A DNA stretch of 61,651 nucleotides from Actinacidiphila bryophytorum (GTDB lineage: Bacteria > Actinomycetota > Actinomycetes > Streptomycetales > Streptomycetaceae): assembly GCF_016916835.1 (NCBI RefSeq), contig NZ_JAFFIX010000032.1, positions 1-61,651 of the forward strand, written 5' to 3'. The position numbers were made by a program, and so were the translations under genes. The notes under the pieces are model-generated. The model was not told the origin of the DNA, ran no database searches, and saw nothing but the letters and a program-made list of their open reading frames with translations. Of this stretch, positions 31,851 through 41,397 are shown one piece after another (the stretch's first letter is position 1; each line of letters starts with the position of its first letter).

Positions 31851-32525
31851 TCAGTGACGTCCGGCCGGGTTGCGGCGACGCAGCATGAAGACCGTGCCGC
31901 CACCGGCCGCGACAAGCACCGCGGCAACACCGGCGATCATGCCGGTGTTGCTGCCGCCACCGGTCTCGGCGAGGTTCGACGTGCCGCCGGCGGGCGAGGG
32001 CGCGTTGGTGTCCGCCACGGCGGCCGGGGCCGGGGTGGTGGTGGTCGCCGAGGGGGTGGGCTTGGTGCTCGGCGGCGTGTCGTCCTTCGGCGGCGGCGGG
32101 TTGTCGACCGGCGGGGGCGGGTTGTCGACGGGGGGCGTCGTGGTGCAGCCCTTGTCCGGCGTGGTCACCTCCTTGGTACCGACGTCACCGCCGCCCGACT
32201 TGACCACGTGCACGGCGTAGACGGTGTTGGGCGCCCAGTCCACGGGGAAGGTGAAGGTGACGCCCTCCCGGCTGCCCTTGACGTTCTTCTGGGAGCCGAC
32301 CTCGGTCGTGCCCTGGGAGACCGTGATGTCGACAGCGGTCCCGGAGCCGTCCTGGTCGAGCACCTTGATCACACCGTGGTTGCTATCGTCGCAGGTCGCC
32401 GACGGGGTGAACTCGGTGATGGAGCAAGCAAACGCGTTGCCTGCGACGCCCAGCGCAAGTGCGGCTGCGGCGGAGGCAACGCCGATGGAACGCACCGCTA
32501 TCGCGGTGCGGCGGTTTATGGACAC
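31851..32525 (-). CDS. LAETG-anchored cell-surface protein
   Basis: A 224-aa sortase substrate. The N-terminal signal peptide (about residues 1-33, cleavage near GNAFA-CS) is followed by a beta-rich domain with three cysteines, a Pro/Asp/Thr spacer (DNPPPPVDNPPPPKDDTPP), then LAETG at 185-189, a hydrophobic helix and the RRRNPAGRH tail. LAxTG is the class E sortase signal typical of streptomycetes, so the protein should be covalently linked to peptidoglycan. GTG 32525 has AAGGGAAG just upstream. The ligand or role of the globular part is unknown. It is unlike chaplins. Confidence 0.88.
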   Translation of the reverse strand: MSINRRTAIAVRSIGVASAAAALALGVAGNAFACSITEFTPSATCDDSNHGVIKVLDQDGSGTAVDITVSQGTTEVGSQKNVKGSREGVTFTFPVDWAPNTVYAVHVVKSGGGDVGTKEVTTPDKGCTTTPPVDNPPPPVDNPPPPKDDTPPSTKPTPSATTTTPAPAAVADTNAPSPAGGTSNLAETGGGSNTGMIAGVAAVLVAAGGGTVFMLRRRNPAGRH

Positions 32526-32674
32526 GTCTTCCCTTCACGGGATCGGATCACAAGCACGGAAGGCCGTTCAGCGGACGCTGCGGCCCCCCGTCCCACTGAT
32601 GGCCCTCACACACCTACAAGTCGCCGCGTGCGCTTGTCAATTGATCGCAAACCGCCCACAACTCGACCCCAAAC

Positions 32675-32709
32675 ACGCAAAGAGCACCCGGTGCGGGTGC
32701 TCTTTGCGT
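32675..32709 (-). terminator. strong terminator after the acyl-CoA dehydrogenase gene
   Basis: A perfect 16-bp stem ACGCAAAGAGCACCCG with its complement and a GTG loop, 20 nt past the dehydrogenase stop, separating it from the surface-protein gene on the same strand. Confidence 0.85.
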
Positions 32710-32728
32710 GACGGCTGTTACAGAGTTG

Positions 32729-33889
32729 CTACGCGGGCAGGTTACGGGCCATCACGATCCGCTGGACCTGGTTGGTGCCTTCGTAGATCTGGGTGATCTT
32801 GGCGTCGCGCATCATGCGCTCGACCGGGTAGTCGCGCGTGTAGCCGTATCCGCCGAGGAGTTGGACCGCGTCGGTGGTGATCGACATGGCCACGTCGGAG
32901 GCGTAGCACTTGGCGGCGGCGCCGAAGAAGGTCAGATCGGCGTCGGTGCGCTCGGACTTGGCCGCGGCGGCGTAGGTGAGCTGGCGGGCGGCCTCCAGCT
33001 TCATGGCCATGTCGGCCAGCATGAACTGGATGCCCTGGAATTCGGCGATGGCCTTGCCGAACTGCTTGCGCTCGGCGACGTACCCCTTGGCGTAGTCAAG
33101 CGCGCCCTGGGCGATGCCGATGGCCTGGGCGGCGATGGTGACGCGGGTGTGGTCGAGGGTCTTCATCGCAGTGGCGAAGCCGGTGCCCTCGGCGCCGATC
33201 ATGCGGTCGGCGGGGATGCGGACGTTGTCGAGGTAGACCTCGCGGGTCGGCGAGCCCTTGATGCCGAGCTTCTTCTCCGGTGCACCGAAGGAGACGCCCT
33301 CGTCGCCCTTCTCCACCACGAAGGCGGAGATGCCCTTGGAGCGCTTGTCGGGGTCGGTGACCGCCATGACGGTGTAGAAGTCGGAGACCCCGGCGTTGGT
33401 GATCCAGCGCTTGACGCCGTTGAGCACGTAAGTGTCACCGTCGCGCACGGCCCTGGTCTTCATGCCGGCGGCGTCGGAGCCGGCCTCCGGCTCGGACAGG
33501 GCGTAGGAGAACATGCCCTCCTTGCGGGCGAGTGCGCCCAGATACCTCGTCTTCAGCTCCTCGGAGCCGGACAGCTGCACCGGGAGCGAGCCGAGCTTGT
33601 TGACCGCGGGGATGAGCGAGGAGGACGCGCAGACCCGGGCCACCTCCTCGATCACGATGACGGTGGACAGCGCGTCGGCGCCCGAGCCGTCGTAGGCCTC
33701 GGGAACGTGCACCGCGTGCAGGTCGTTGGCCTCCAGCGCGTCGCGCGCCTCCTGGGGGAAGCGGCCCTGCTCGTCGACCTCTGCCGCAAAGGGGGCGATC
33801 TTCGCCTCGGCGAGGGAGCGCACGGCGTCCCGCAGCATGTCGTGCTCTTCGGAGGTCCGGAAAAGGTCGAAGTCGGAGGATCCGGCCAC
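32729..33889 (-). CDS. acyl-CoA dehydrogenase
   Basis: A 386-aa flavoenzyme of fatty-acid or branched-chain acyl-CoA beta-oxidation. Signatures are FSYALSEPEAGSDAAGMKTRA (FAD and substrate loop), WITNAGVSDFYTV, RKQFGKAIAEFQGIQFMLADMA and the C-terminal QLLGGYGYTRDYPVERMMRDAKITQIYEGTNQVQRIVMAR, where the Glu of YEGT is the catalytic base of short-chain and related enzymes. GTG 33889 has GGGAG at 10 nt. A TAACT-N7-AGTAA near-palindrome upstream may be a regulator site. Exact acyl specificity is not readable. Confidence 0.94.
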   Translation of the reverse strand: MAGSSDFDLFRTSEEHDMLRDAVRSLAEAKIAPFAAEVDEQGRFPQEARDALEANDLHAVHVPEAYDGSGADALSTVIVIEEVARVCASSSLIPAVNKLGSLPVQLSGSEELKTRYLGALARKEGMFSYALSEPEAGSDAAGMKTRAVRDGDTYVLNGVKRWITNAGVSDFYTVMAVTDPDKRSKGISAFVVEKGDEGVSFGAPEKKLGIKGSPTREVYLDNVRIPADRMIGAEGTGFATAMKTLDHTRVTIAAQAIGIAQGALDYAKGYVAERKQFGKAIAEFQGIQFMLADMAMKLEAARQLTYAAAAKSERTDADLTFFGAAAKCYASDVAMSITTDAVQLLGGYGYTRDYPVERMMRDAKITQIYEGTNQVQRIVMARNLPA

Positions 33890-33908
33890 AGAGTCTCACT
33901 CCCGATGC

Positions 33909-33926
33909 TAACTACCGTTAAGTAAC
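33909..33926. promoter_or_regulatory. palindromic site upstream of the acyl-CoA dehydrogenase gene
   Basis: TAACT (33909-33913), 7 nt, AGTAA (33921-33925) overlaps the palindrome GTTA-AG-TAAC (33917-33926). It sits 20-37 nt upstream of the start codon, a usual place for a TetR-type operator. No regulator gene lies beside it. Confidence 0.35.
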
Positions 33927-34001
33927 CCTACAATCCTAGGGCCGTGCGGCCGATCCGTCCTACGTGACCTTCCCGACAGCGGGGGCCGCGACACCGGCGG
34001 C

Positions 34002-35279
34002 TCACGACACGTGGGTGCCGAGGGTGTCGAGGCTGTGGGTGGCCACGAAGTCGGCCATGGTGTCGTTGCGCACCGCCTCCCACAGCTGCGCGCTGCCGGT
34101 GTCGTCCAGCAGGACGACGGACTGCTTCTGGATTGTGTCGAAGCCCGCGACGGGCGCGTTCATGAAGACCATGTCGGAGGAGCGGACCGAGCGCATGTCC
34201 CAGACCAGGTCGCGCAGCGCCCCGTCGGAGAGCCGGTCGTCCACGCTGACCACCGAGGTGACCTGGTCCAGGGTCCGCTTGAGCTTGAGCGGGTTGGTCA
34301 CGGTCCCGCCGGAGAGCACCTTGGACAGCACCGCCCGCAGGAAGTTCTGCTGCCGGTGGGTCCGGTCGAGGTCGCCGCCCGGCAGGCCGTAGCGCTCGCG
34401 CACGTAGTCCAGCGCGTCGTCGCCGTCCATGTGGTGCGGGCCCGCGGTCCACACACCGCCGGGGCCGTTGCGGCGGGTGACGGTCCTGTCGACGGTGATG
34501 TCCACGCCGCCGACCGCGTCGGTCAGCTTCCTGAACCCGCTCCAGTCGATGACCGCGAGGTGGTCGATCTTCACCCGGGTCAGCCGCTGCACGGTGTCGA
34601 TGAGCAGCGGCGGGCCGCCCCAGGAGAAGGCGGCGTTCAGCTTGGCCATGCCGTGCCCCGGGACGTTCACCCACGAGTCGCGGGGCAGCGAGACGACGTA
34701 GGCGTGTTTGTGGTCGGCCGGCAGGTGCACCAGCATCATCGTGTCGCTGCGCTGGGCGCCCGGCTTCCACTCCGGCGCCTTGGCGTCCTTGCCCGTGGTG
34801 GGCAGGTCGGAGCGGGAGTCCACGCCGACCAGCAGGAAGGTCTGGCTGCCGCTCCTGGACGGCGGCGGGAGCGCGGCGGCCGGCACGTCGGTGGGGAAGA
34901 CGTGCGGGATGCGCTGCACACGCCCGGTGTAGTGCTGGTAGGCCCAGTAGCCGGTGCCGGCGATCAGCAGCGCGCCGGTGCACAGCAGGATCAGCGCGCC
35001 GTACAGCACCCGCCGGGTGCGGCGCCTGATCCGCGCCCGCCGCGCCTCGGCCGCCTCCGGTGCACCGGCTTCGTCCGCGCTCCCGCCCGTATCGGGTACG
35101 TCCCCGGCCTCCGGTACGCCCCCGCTGTCCGGTACGCCGTCCGCCGCTGCTGCGTCCCCGCCCTCCGGTACGCCGACAGCCTCCGGTACGCCGTCGGCCG
35201 CATCGGCTCTGCCGTCCTCGTCACCAGCCACGTTCGCCCCCACCCCGCCATCCCCCGGACACGCGTTCGGTCTCCGCAT
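34002..35279 (-). CDS. LCP family glycopolymer transferase 7
   Basis: A 425-aa protein. The acidic N-terminus has imperfect repeats of GVPEAxG/GVPDSGG, then a membrane helix (VLYGALILLCTGALLIAGTGYWA) and a fully canonical LCP domain: FLLVGVDSRSDLP, RSDTMMLVHLPAD, SLPRDSWVNVPGHG, KLNAAFSWGG, DGDDALDYVRERYGLPGGD, RTHRQQNFL. It has no LytR_C domain and no Cys pair, unlike paralogues 1-6, so it is a different branch of the family. ATG 35279 lacks a clear Shine-Dalgarno; GTG 35231 behind a G-rich stretch is an alternative. Divergent from ugd. Confidence 0.9.
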   Translation of the reverse strand: MRRPNACPGDGGVGANVAGDEDGRADAADGVPEAVGVPEGGDAAAADGVPDSGGVPEAGDVPDTGGSADEAGAPEAAEARRARIRRRTRRVLYGALILLCTGALLIAGTGYWAYQHYTGRVQRIPHVFPTDVPAAALPPPSRSGSQTFLLVGVDSRSDLPTTGKDAKAPEWKPGAQRSDTMMLVHLPADHKHAYVVSLPRDSWVNVPGHGMAKLNAAFSWGGPPLLIDTVQRLTRVKIDHLAVIDWSGFRKLTDAVGGVDITVDRTVTRRNGPGGVWTAGPHHMDGDDALDYVRERYGLPGGDLDRTHRQQNFLRAVLSKVLSGGTVTNPLKLKRTLDQVTSVVSVDDRLSDGALRDLVWDMRSVRSSDMVFMNAPVAGFDTIQKQSVVLLDDTGSAQLWEAVRNDTMADFVATHSLDTLGTHVS

Positions 35280-35331
35280 TGTGGACCTGCCGACCTGTGC
35301 GCACCCCCTCTTTGGGCCAGTCGGTGGCGGA

Positions 35332-35337
35332 TATGCT
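35332..35337 (+). promoter_or_regulatory. -10 box TATGCT of leaderless ugd
   Basis: TATGCT ends exactly 7 nt before ATG 35345, where no Shine-Dalgarno is visible. Confidence 0.55.
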
Positions 35338-35344
35338 CTGGCCC

Positions 35345-36685
35345 ATGCCTCTCAAGCTCACCGTGATCGGTACCGGCTACCTCGGCGCCACCCATGCCGC
35401 CGCCATGGCCGAACTCGGCTTCGACGTGCTCGCGCTCGACATCGAGCCGCGGAAGATCGAGATGCTGGCGCAGGGCAGGGTGCCGATGTTCGAGCCGGGC
35501 CTGGAAGAGCTGCTGGCCAAGCACGTGGCCGGGATCGAGGGCTCCAGCGGGCGGCTGCGCTTCACCCTGTCGTGGGAGGATGTGGCCGAGTTCGGCGACG
35601 TGCACTTCGTGTGCGTCAACACCCCGCAGAAGCAGGGCGAGTACGCCTGCGACATGAGCTACGTGGACCGCGCCTTCGCCCTGCTGGCCCCGCACCTGCG
35701 GCGGCCCGCGCTGGTGGTCGGCAAGTCCACGGTTCCGGTGGGCAGTGCGGCCCGGCTGGCGGAGGTGCTCGCCGAGCTGGCGCCGGCCGGCGCGGACGCG
35801 GAGCTGGCGTGGAACCCGGAGTTCCTGCGCGAGGGCTTCGCGGTGCAGGACACGCTGCACCCGGACCGGATCGTGGTGGGCGTGGCGAGCGAGCGCGCCG
35901 AATCACTCCTGCGGGAGGTTTACGCCACGCCCGTCGCAGAAGGCACGCCTTTCGTCGTCGCGGACTATCCGACGGCCGAGCTGGTCAAGACCGCGGCGAA
36001 CGCCTTCCTGGCCACCAAGATCTCCTTCGTCAACGCCATGGCCGAGGTCAGCGAGGCGGCCGGCGGCGACGTGGCCAAGCTCGCCGAGGCGATCGGCTAC
36101 GACGACCGGATCGGCCACAAGTTCCTGCGGGCCGGCATCGGCTTCGGCGGCGGCTGCCTGCCCAAGGACATCCGCGCCTTCATGGCCAGGGCCGGCGAGC
36201 TGGGCGCCGACCAGGCGCTGACCTTCCTGCGCGAGGTCGACTCGATCAACATGCGGCGCCGCACCCACATGGTGGAGATGGCCCGCGAGGCGCTCGGCGG
36301 CGGCTTCCTCGGCCGCCGGGTGGCGGTGCTCGGCGCCACCTTCAAGCCCGACTCGGACGACGTGCGGGACTCCCCCGCGCTCAATGTGGCGGGCCAGATC
36401 CAACTGCAGGGCGGCCAGGTCACCGTCTACGACCCCAAGGGCATGGAGAACGCCCGCGCGCTCTTCCCGACCCTCGGCTACGCCCCGACCGCGCTGGACG
36501 CGGTCCGCGGCGCGGACATAGTGCTGCACCTGACCGAGTGGCGGGAATTCCGCGAGCTGGACCCGGCCGCGCTGGCCGAGGTCGCGCGCGGCCACGCGGT
36601 GCTGGACGGCCGCAACGCCCTGGACCCGGCGGTGTGGCGCAAGGCGGGCTGGACCTACCGCGCGATGGGCCGCCCGCAGGCCTGA
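35345..36685 (+). CDS. UDP-glucose 6-dehydrogenase family protein
   Basis: A 446-aa cytosolic NAD-dependent enzyme that oxidises UDP-glucose to UDP-glucuronate, or a related nucleotide sugar such as UDP-ManNAc. It opens with the Rossmann motif LTVIGTGYLGATHAAAMAELG, continues KSTVPVGSAARL and AWNPEFLREGFAVQDTLHPDRIVVG, has the catalytic cysteine in GIGFGGGCLPKDIRAF, and ends with the C-terminal NAD-like fold VAVLGATFKPDSDDVRDSP. Family length is normal. Beside the LCP genes it probably supplies acidic sugar for an envelope polymer. Confidence 0.93.
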   Translation: MPLKLTVIGTGYLGATHAAAMAELGFDVLALDIEPRKIEMLAQGRVPMFEPGLEELLAKHVAGIEGSSGRLRFTLSWEDVAEFGDVHFVCVNTPQKQGEYACDMSYVDRAFALLAPHLRRPALVVGKSTVPVGSAARLAEVLAELAPAGADAELAWNPEFLREGFAVQDTLHPDRIVVGVASERAESLLREVYATPVAEGTPFVVADYPTAELVKTAANAFLATKISFVNAMAEVSEAAGGDVAKLAEAIGYDDRIGHKFLRAGIGFGGGCLPKDIRAFMARAGELGADQALTFLREVDSINMRRRTHMVEMAREALGGGFLGRRVAVLGATFKPDSDDVRDSPALNVAGQIQLQGGQVTVYDPKGMENARALFPTLGYAPTALDAVRGADIVLHLTEWREFRELDPAALAEVARGHAVLDGRNALDPAVWRKAGWTYRAMGRPQA

Positions 36686-36718
36686 GGCGTACTCCCGGCG
36701 GACGTGCTCCCCACGCCG

Positions 36719-37294
36719 TCAGCCGGCCTCCCGCGCGCCCGCCCTGCTGTTCTTGCGGTAGGTGCGCATCTTGGCCCGGCTGCCGCAGATCGCCATGGTG
36801 CACCAGCGGCTGCGGCCCGCCGGGCTGCGGTCGTAGTAGACCCAGCGGCAGGTGTCGGCCGCGCACGCCTTCAGCCGCGGCCAGGTCCCGTCCGCCGTCG
36901 CCCGCACAATTGCCGCGGCGACCGCTGCGGTCACCTCGGCCGCACCGGTGAGCCCGGCCGCGGGTCGTACGGCGGCGCGGCCCTCGGCGTCCACGGCCAG
37001 CCGCAGCGGCGCCCGCTCCAGCAGGTCGTCCAGGGCCGCCACGGTGGCCGCGGGGACGTCGGTGCCGGTGTGCGCGGTGCAGACGTCCCGCAGCGCCTCC
37101 CGCAGCGTCAGGACGTCGGCGAGCGCGCCCGCGTCGTAGCCGAGCCCTGACAGGCCCCGCCCGCGCGCCCAGCCGGCGGCGTCCTCGGCCGTCCGCAGTT
37201 CGTCGGCGCCGGCCTCCAGGTCCACGGTGTTGACCAGGTCCTGCACGAGCTGCAGCGCCTCGGGCGCGGGACTGCGTACTCCTGGCTGCTCCAC
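36719..37294 (-). CDS. CGNR zinc-finger domain protein
   Basis: A 191-aa protein of the ABATE/CGNR family, probably a regulator. An N-terminal alpha-helical ABATE-like region (LQLVQDLVNTVDLEAGADELRT) is followed by the C-terminal zinc finger LKACAADTCRWVYYDRSPAGRSRWCTMAICGSRAKMRTYR. The CGNR tetrad itself reads CGSR here. GTG 37294 is chosen because TAACGT lies exactly 7 nt upstream (leaderless); GTG 37303 is in frame but would sit against that box. It is divergent from a VOC gene and shares a GTTACC-rich region with it. Confidence 0.88.
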   Translation of the reverse strand: MEQPGVRSPAPEALQLVQDLVNTVDLEAGADELRTAEDAAGWARGRGLSGLGYDAGALADVLTLREALRDVCTAHTGTDVPAATVAALDDLLERAPLRLAVDAEGRAAVRPAAGLTGAAEVTAAVAAAIVRATADGTWPRLKACAADTCRWVYYDRSPAGRSRWCTMAICGSRAKMRTYRKNSRAGAREAG

Positions 37295-37301
37295 CCTTGC
37301 C

Positions 37302-37364
37302 ACGTTACCGCTGCTCCGCCATCATGAAGTAACGGTTACCGCTACCTACCCCGTAGCCGGTAAC
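37302..37364. promoter_or_regulatory. shared GTTACC repeat region between the CGNR and VOC genes
   Basis: GTTACCGCT occurs at 37304-37312 and 37335-37343 (31 bp apart, about three helical turns). GTAAC-G-GTTAC is a palindrome at 37329-37339, and GTTACCGCTAC (37335-37345) faces GTAGCCGGTAAC (37353-37364). It looks like a multi-site operator. Confidence 0.45.
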
Positions 37365-37387
37365 ACTGTCCGACGAAAGGAACCGCC

Positions 37388-37756
37388 ATGATCGGCCGGC
37401 TCAGCGCCGTCGTCCTCGACTGTCCCGACCCCGCTGCCCTTGCCGCCTTCTATGCCGAGCTGGTGGGCGGCACCGTCGAGATCGACGACGAGGAGTGGGT
37501 GGACCTCAACCGCGAGGGGGGCCAGACGCTGTCCTTCCAGCGCGTCGGCACCTACCAGGCGCCCGCATGGCCCGACCCGCAGCGCCCGCAGCAGTACCAC
37601 CTGGACATCGCGGTGCCGCGCGCCGAGATGGACGACGCGGAGAAGCAGGTGATCGCGCTGGGCGCCACCCTGCTGGAGGGCGACCTCGGCGGCACGCGCA
37701 ACTGGCGCGTCTACGCCGACCCGGTCGGCCACCCCTTCTGCCTGTGCGGCTGCTGA
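37388..37756 (+). CDS. VOC (glyoxalase/bleomycin-resistance) family protein
   Basis: A 122-aa single-domain VOC protein with paired beta-alpha-beta modules: LSAVVLDCPDPAALAAFYAELVGG and YHLDIAVPRAEMDDAEKQVIALGATLL, then RVYADPVGHPFCLCGC. Metal-site residues may include His in YHLDIAV and the Asp/Glu of the other module. The substrate is unknown; members include dioxygenases, isomerases and drug-binding proteins. ATG 37388 has AAGGA upstream. It is probably co-regulated with the CGNR gene through the shared repeats. Confidence 0.88.
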   Translation: MIGRLSAVVLDCPDPAALAAFYAELVGGTVEIDDEEWVDLNREGGQTLSFQRVGTYQAPAWPDPQRPQQYHLDIAVPRAEMDDAEKQVIALGATLLEGDLGGTRNWRVYADPVGHPFCLCGC

Positions 37757-37769
37757 GCCGCAACCAGGG

Positions 37770-38948
<1,179 letters not shown>

Positions 38949-38955
38949 GCGGGCC

Positions 38956-38961
38956 AGCCTA
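38956..38961 (-). promoter_or_regulatory. -10 box TAGGCT of the leaderless dipeptidase gene
   Basis: TAGGCT on the minus strand lies 7 nt before the start codon. Confidence 0.55.
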
Positions 38962-39021
38962 TGCGGCGGCGCACAGGGCCAGGCCGTGGCGGGGCCGCCC
39001 TGCGCCCGGCCCGGCGCCCGC

Positions 39022-39564
39022 TTACTGGGCGAAGCCGAAGCCCGCCGCTCCGGTGACCTTGGCGCGCAGCCGGCGGCCCTTCTCGGTGGCCTGCTCGTTC
39101 AGCGAAGCCTGGAAGTCCCGCATGCGCGCCTGCAGCTCCTGGTCGTGCGCGGCCAGGATGCGTACCGCGAGCAGCCCGGCATTGCGCGCGCCCGCCACCG
39201 AGACGGTGGCGACCGGCACACCGGCGGGCATCTGCACGATGGACAGCAGCGAGTCCATGCCGTCGAGGTACTTCAGCGGCACCGGCACGCCGATGACCGG
39301 CAGCGGAGTGACGGAGGCGAGCATGCCCGGCAGGTGGGCCGCGCCGCCCGCGCCCGCGATGATCGCCCGCAGCCCGCGGTCCGCGGCCTGCTCACCGTAG
39401 GCGATCATCTCGTGCGCCATGCGGTGCGCGGAGACGACGTCCACCTCGAAGGGGACGTCGAACTCCTGGAGCGCGTGGGCCGCGGCCTCCATGACCGGCC
39501 AGTCGGAGTCGGAGCCCATGACGATGCCGACCACCGCGGCGGTCGCCTCGCGCGCTTCACTCAT
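39022..39564 (-). CDS. purE: 5-(carboxyamino)imidazole ribonucleotide mutase
   Basis: A 180-aa class I PurE of de novo purine synthesis, converting N5-CAIR to CAIR. Diagnostic residues: VVGIVMGSDSDWPVMEAAAHAL, VVSAHRMAHEMIAY with the catalytic His, and IIAGAGGAAHLPGMLASVTPLPVIGVPV. ATG 39564 overlaps the end of purK by 8 nt (ATGAGTGA), so the two are translated together. Confidence 0.97.
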   Translation of the reverse strand: MSEAREATAAVVGIVMGSDSDWPVMEAAAHALQEFDVPFEVDVVSAHRMAHEMIAYGEQAADRGLRAIIAGAGGAAHLPGMLASVTPLPVIGVPVPLKYLDGMDSLLSIVQMPAGVPVATVSVAGARNAGLLAVRILAAHDQELQARMRDFQASLNEQATEKGRRLRAKVTGAAGFGFAQ

Positions 39565-40696
39565 CGATCGTCCCTCGCAGGTAGTCGGCCGCGTGACGGG
39601 CGCGCTCGCGCACGTCGGGCAGGTCCTCGCCGTAGGTGGTGACGTGGCCGACCTTGCGGCCGGGCTTCACGTCCTTGCCGTACATGTGGATCTTCAGGCC
39701 CGGGTCGCGGGCCATGCAGTGCAGGTAGCCGGCGTACATGTCGGGGTAGTCGCCGCCGAGCACGTTGGCCATCACCGTCCAGCGCGCCCGCGGCCGCGGG
39801 TCGCCGAGCGGCAGGTCCAGCACCGCCCGCAGGTGGTTGGCGAACTGCGAGGTGGCGGCGCCGTCGATGGTCCAGTGGCCGCTGTTGTGCGGGCGCATGG
39901 CCAGTTCGTTGACCAGGATGCGGCCGTCGGCGGTCTCGAACAGCTCGACGGCGAGGTGGCCGACCACACCCAGCTCGCGGGCCACCGTCAGGGCGAGCTG
40001 CTGCGCCTGCGCCGACAGCGCGTCCGGCAGCCCGGGCGCGGGCGCGATCACCGTGTCGCACACCCCGTCGACCTGAACGGACTCCACGACGGGATAGGCC
40101 ACCGCCTGGCCGTGCGGCGAGCGCACCACGTTGGCGGCCAGCTCGCGCACGAAGTCGACCTTCTCCTCGGCGAGCACCGGCACGCCGGCCCGGAAGGCGT
40201 CGGCGGCGTCGACTTGCGACCGCACGAACCACACGCCCTTGCCGTCGTAGCCGCCGCGCACCGTCTTGAGGACCAGCGGGTATCCGGCGCCCTCCGCGGC
40301 GAAGCGGCTGACGTCCGCTGGGTCGGCGACGATCCGGTTGCGCGGGCAGGGCACCCCGATCTCGGCGAGCCTGGCCCGCATGACGCCCTTGTCCTGCGCG
40401 TGCACCAGGGCGTCGGGGCCGGGGCGTACCGCGACGCCGTCCTCCTCCAGGGCGCGCAGGTGCGCGGTCGGCACGTGCTCGTGGTCGAAGGTGATCACGT
40501 CGCAGCCGCGGGCGAAGTCCCGCAGGGTGTCGAGGTCGCGGTAGTCGCCGACGGTGACGTCGGCTGCGACCTGTGCGGCCGAGTCCTGCGCGGTGTCGCT
40601 GAGGATCTTGAACCTGATGCCGAGCGGAATGCCCGCTTCGTGCGTCATACGGGCGAGCTGGCCGCCGCCGACCATGCCGACTACGGGGAATGTCAC
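39557..40696 (-). CDS. purK: 5-(carboxyamino)imidazole ribonucleotide synthase
   Basis: A 379-aa ATP-grasp enzyme that carboxylates AIR with bicarbonate to give N5-CAIR. Motifs: VGMVGGGQLARMTHEAGIPLG (N-terminal pre-ATP-grasp), PLVLKTVRGGYDGKGVW (ATP-binding loop) and LAVELFETADGRILVNELAMRPHNSGHWTIDGA. GTG 40696 has AGGA at 6 nt. It is the first gene of the purK-purE operon; a TACCCT -10 candidate lies in the upstream 40740-40760 region. Confidence 0.97.
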   Translation of the reverse strand: MTFPVVGMVGGGQLARMTHEAGIPLGIRFKILSDTAQDSAAQVAADVTVGDYRDLDTLRDFARGCDVITFDHEHVPTAHLRALEEDGVAVRPGPDALVHAQDKGVMRARLAEIGVPCPRNRIVADPADVSRFAAEGAGYPLVLKTVRGGYDGKGVWFVRSQVDAADAFRAGVPVLAEEKVDFVRELAANVVRSPHGQAVAYPVVESVQVDGVCDTVIAPAPGLPDALSAQAQQLALTVARELGVVGHLAVELFETADGRILVNELAMRPHNSGHWTIDGAATSQFANHLRAVLDLPLGDPRPRARWTVMANVLGGDYPDMYAGYLHCMARDPGLKIHMYGKDVKPGRKVGHVTTYGEDLPDVRERARHAADYLRGTIDE

Positions 40697-40887
40697 GTTT
40701 CATCCTGCCGGTGGTGCACGGGGGCGGGTCCCCCGCTGATGGCCCTACCAGGGTATAGGCCGCACGACCGCCCGAACGCCGGACGTCTCCGCGGCGACTT
40801 CCAGGGGGCGGTTAGCATGAGGGACATCGAAAACCTCAGCCACCGACCGGCACCACCGACCCACGACCCCCCACAGACAGGGCCACC

Positions 40888-41397
40888 ATGACCGGATTCA
40901 CCGCCCTGCGCGGCAAGCTGGCCCTGATGTACCGCGAGATCGCGAAGTTCGGCGCGGTGGGCGGCGCCGGGGTCCTGGTCAACATCGGCGTGTTCAACCT
41001 GGTCCGGCACAGCACCGGGCTGCAGACGGTCCGCGCGAGCGTGCTGGCGACGCTGGTGTCCATCGCGTTCAACTACGTCGGCTTCCGCTACTTCACCTAC
41101 CGGGACCGCGACAAGGCGGGCCGCACCAGGGAGCTGGGGCTCTTCCTGCTCTTCAGCTGCATCGGCCTGGTGATCGAGAACGGCGTGCTGTTCGTGGCCA
41201 CCTACGGATTCGACTGGGACAGCCAGCTGCAGAGCAACGTCTTCAAGTTCGTGGGCATCGGCGTGGCGACGCTCTTCCGCTTCTGGTCCTACCGCACCTG
41301 GGTCTTCCGCACCCTCCCGGCGCGCGACGCCGTGGAGCAGGCCGAGTCCTTCCTGGCCGAGGACGCGCCCGCGGCCCCCGCCGACCGGCACGTGTGA
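40888..41397 (+). CDS. GtrA family membrane protein
   Basis: A 169-aa protein with four hydrophobic helices (FGAVGGAGVLVNIGVFNLV, ASVLATLVSIAFNYVGFRYF, LGLFLLFSCIGLVIENGVLFV, FVGIGVATLFRFWSYRTWVF) and the basic RYFTYRDRDKAGR loop typical of GtrA. The family is implicated in flipping lipid-linked sugars used for cell-wall polysaccharides such as arabinogalactan. ATG 40888 has AGGG upstream. It ends one base before the convergent histidine kinase gene. Confidence 0.9.
   Translation: MTGFTALRGKLALMYREIAKFGAVGGAGVLVNIGVFNLVRHSTGLQTVRASVLATLVSIAFNYVGFRYFTYRDRDKAGRTRELGLFLLFSCIGLVIENGVLFVATYGFDWDSQLQSNVFKFVGIGVATLFRFWSYRTWVFRTLPARDAVEQAESFLAEDAPAAPADRHV

Noticed and set aside
40817..40891. A 24-codon upstream frame ending with an ATGA overlap on the gtrA start
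   Set aside because: Its ATG falls inside a likely TAGCAT -10 box (40813-40818), so it would not be transcribed; the peptide is Pro/His-rich and does not suggest a sensor.
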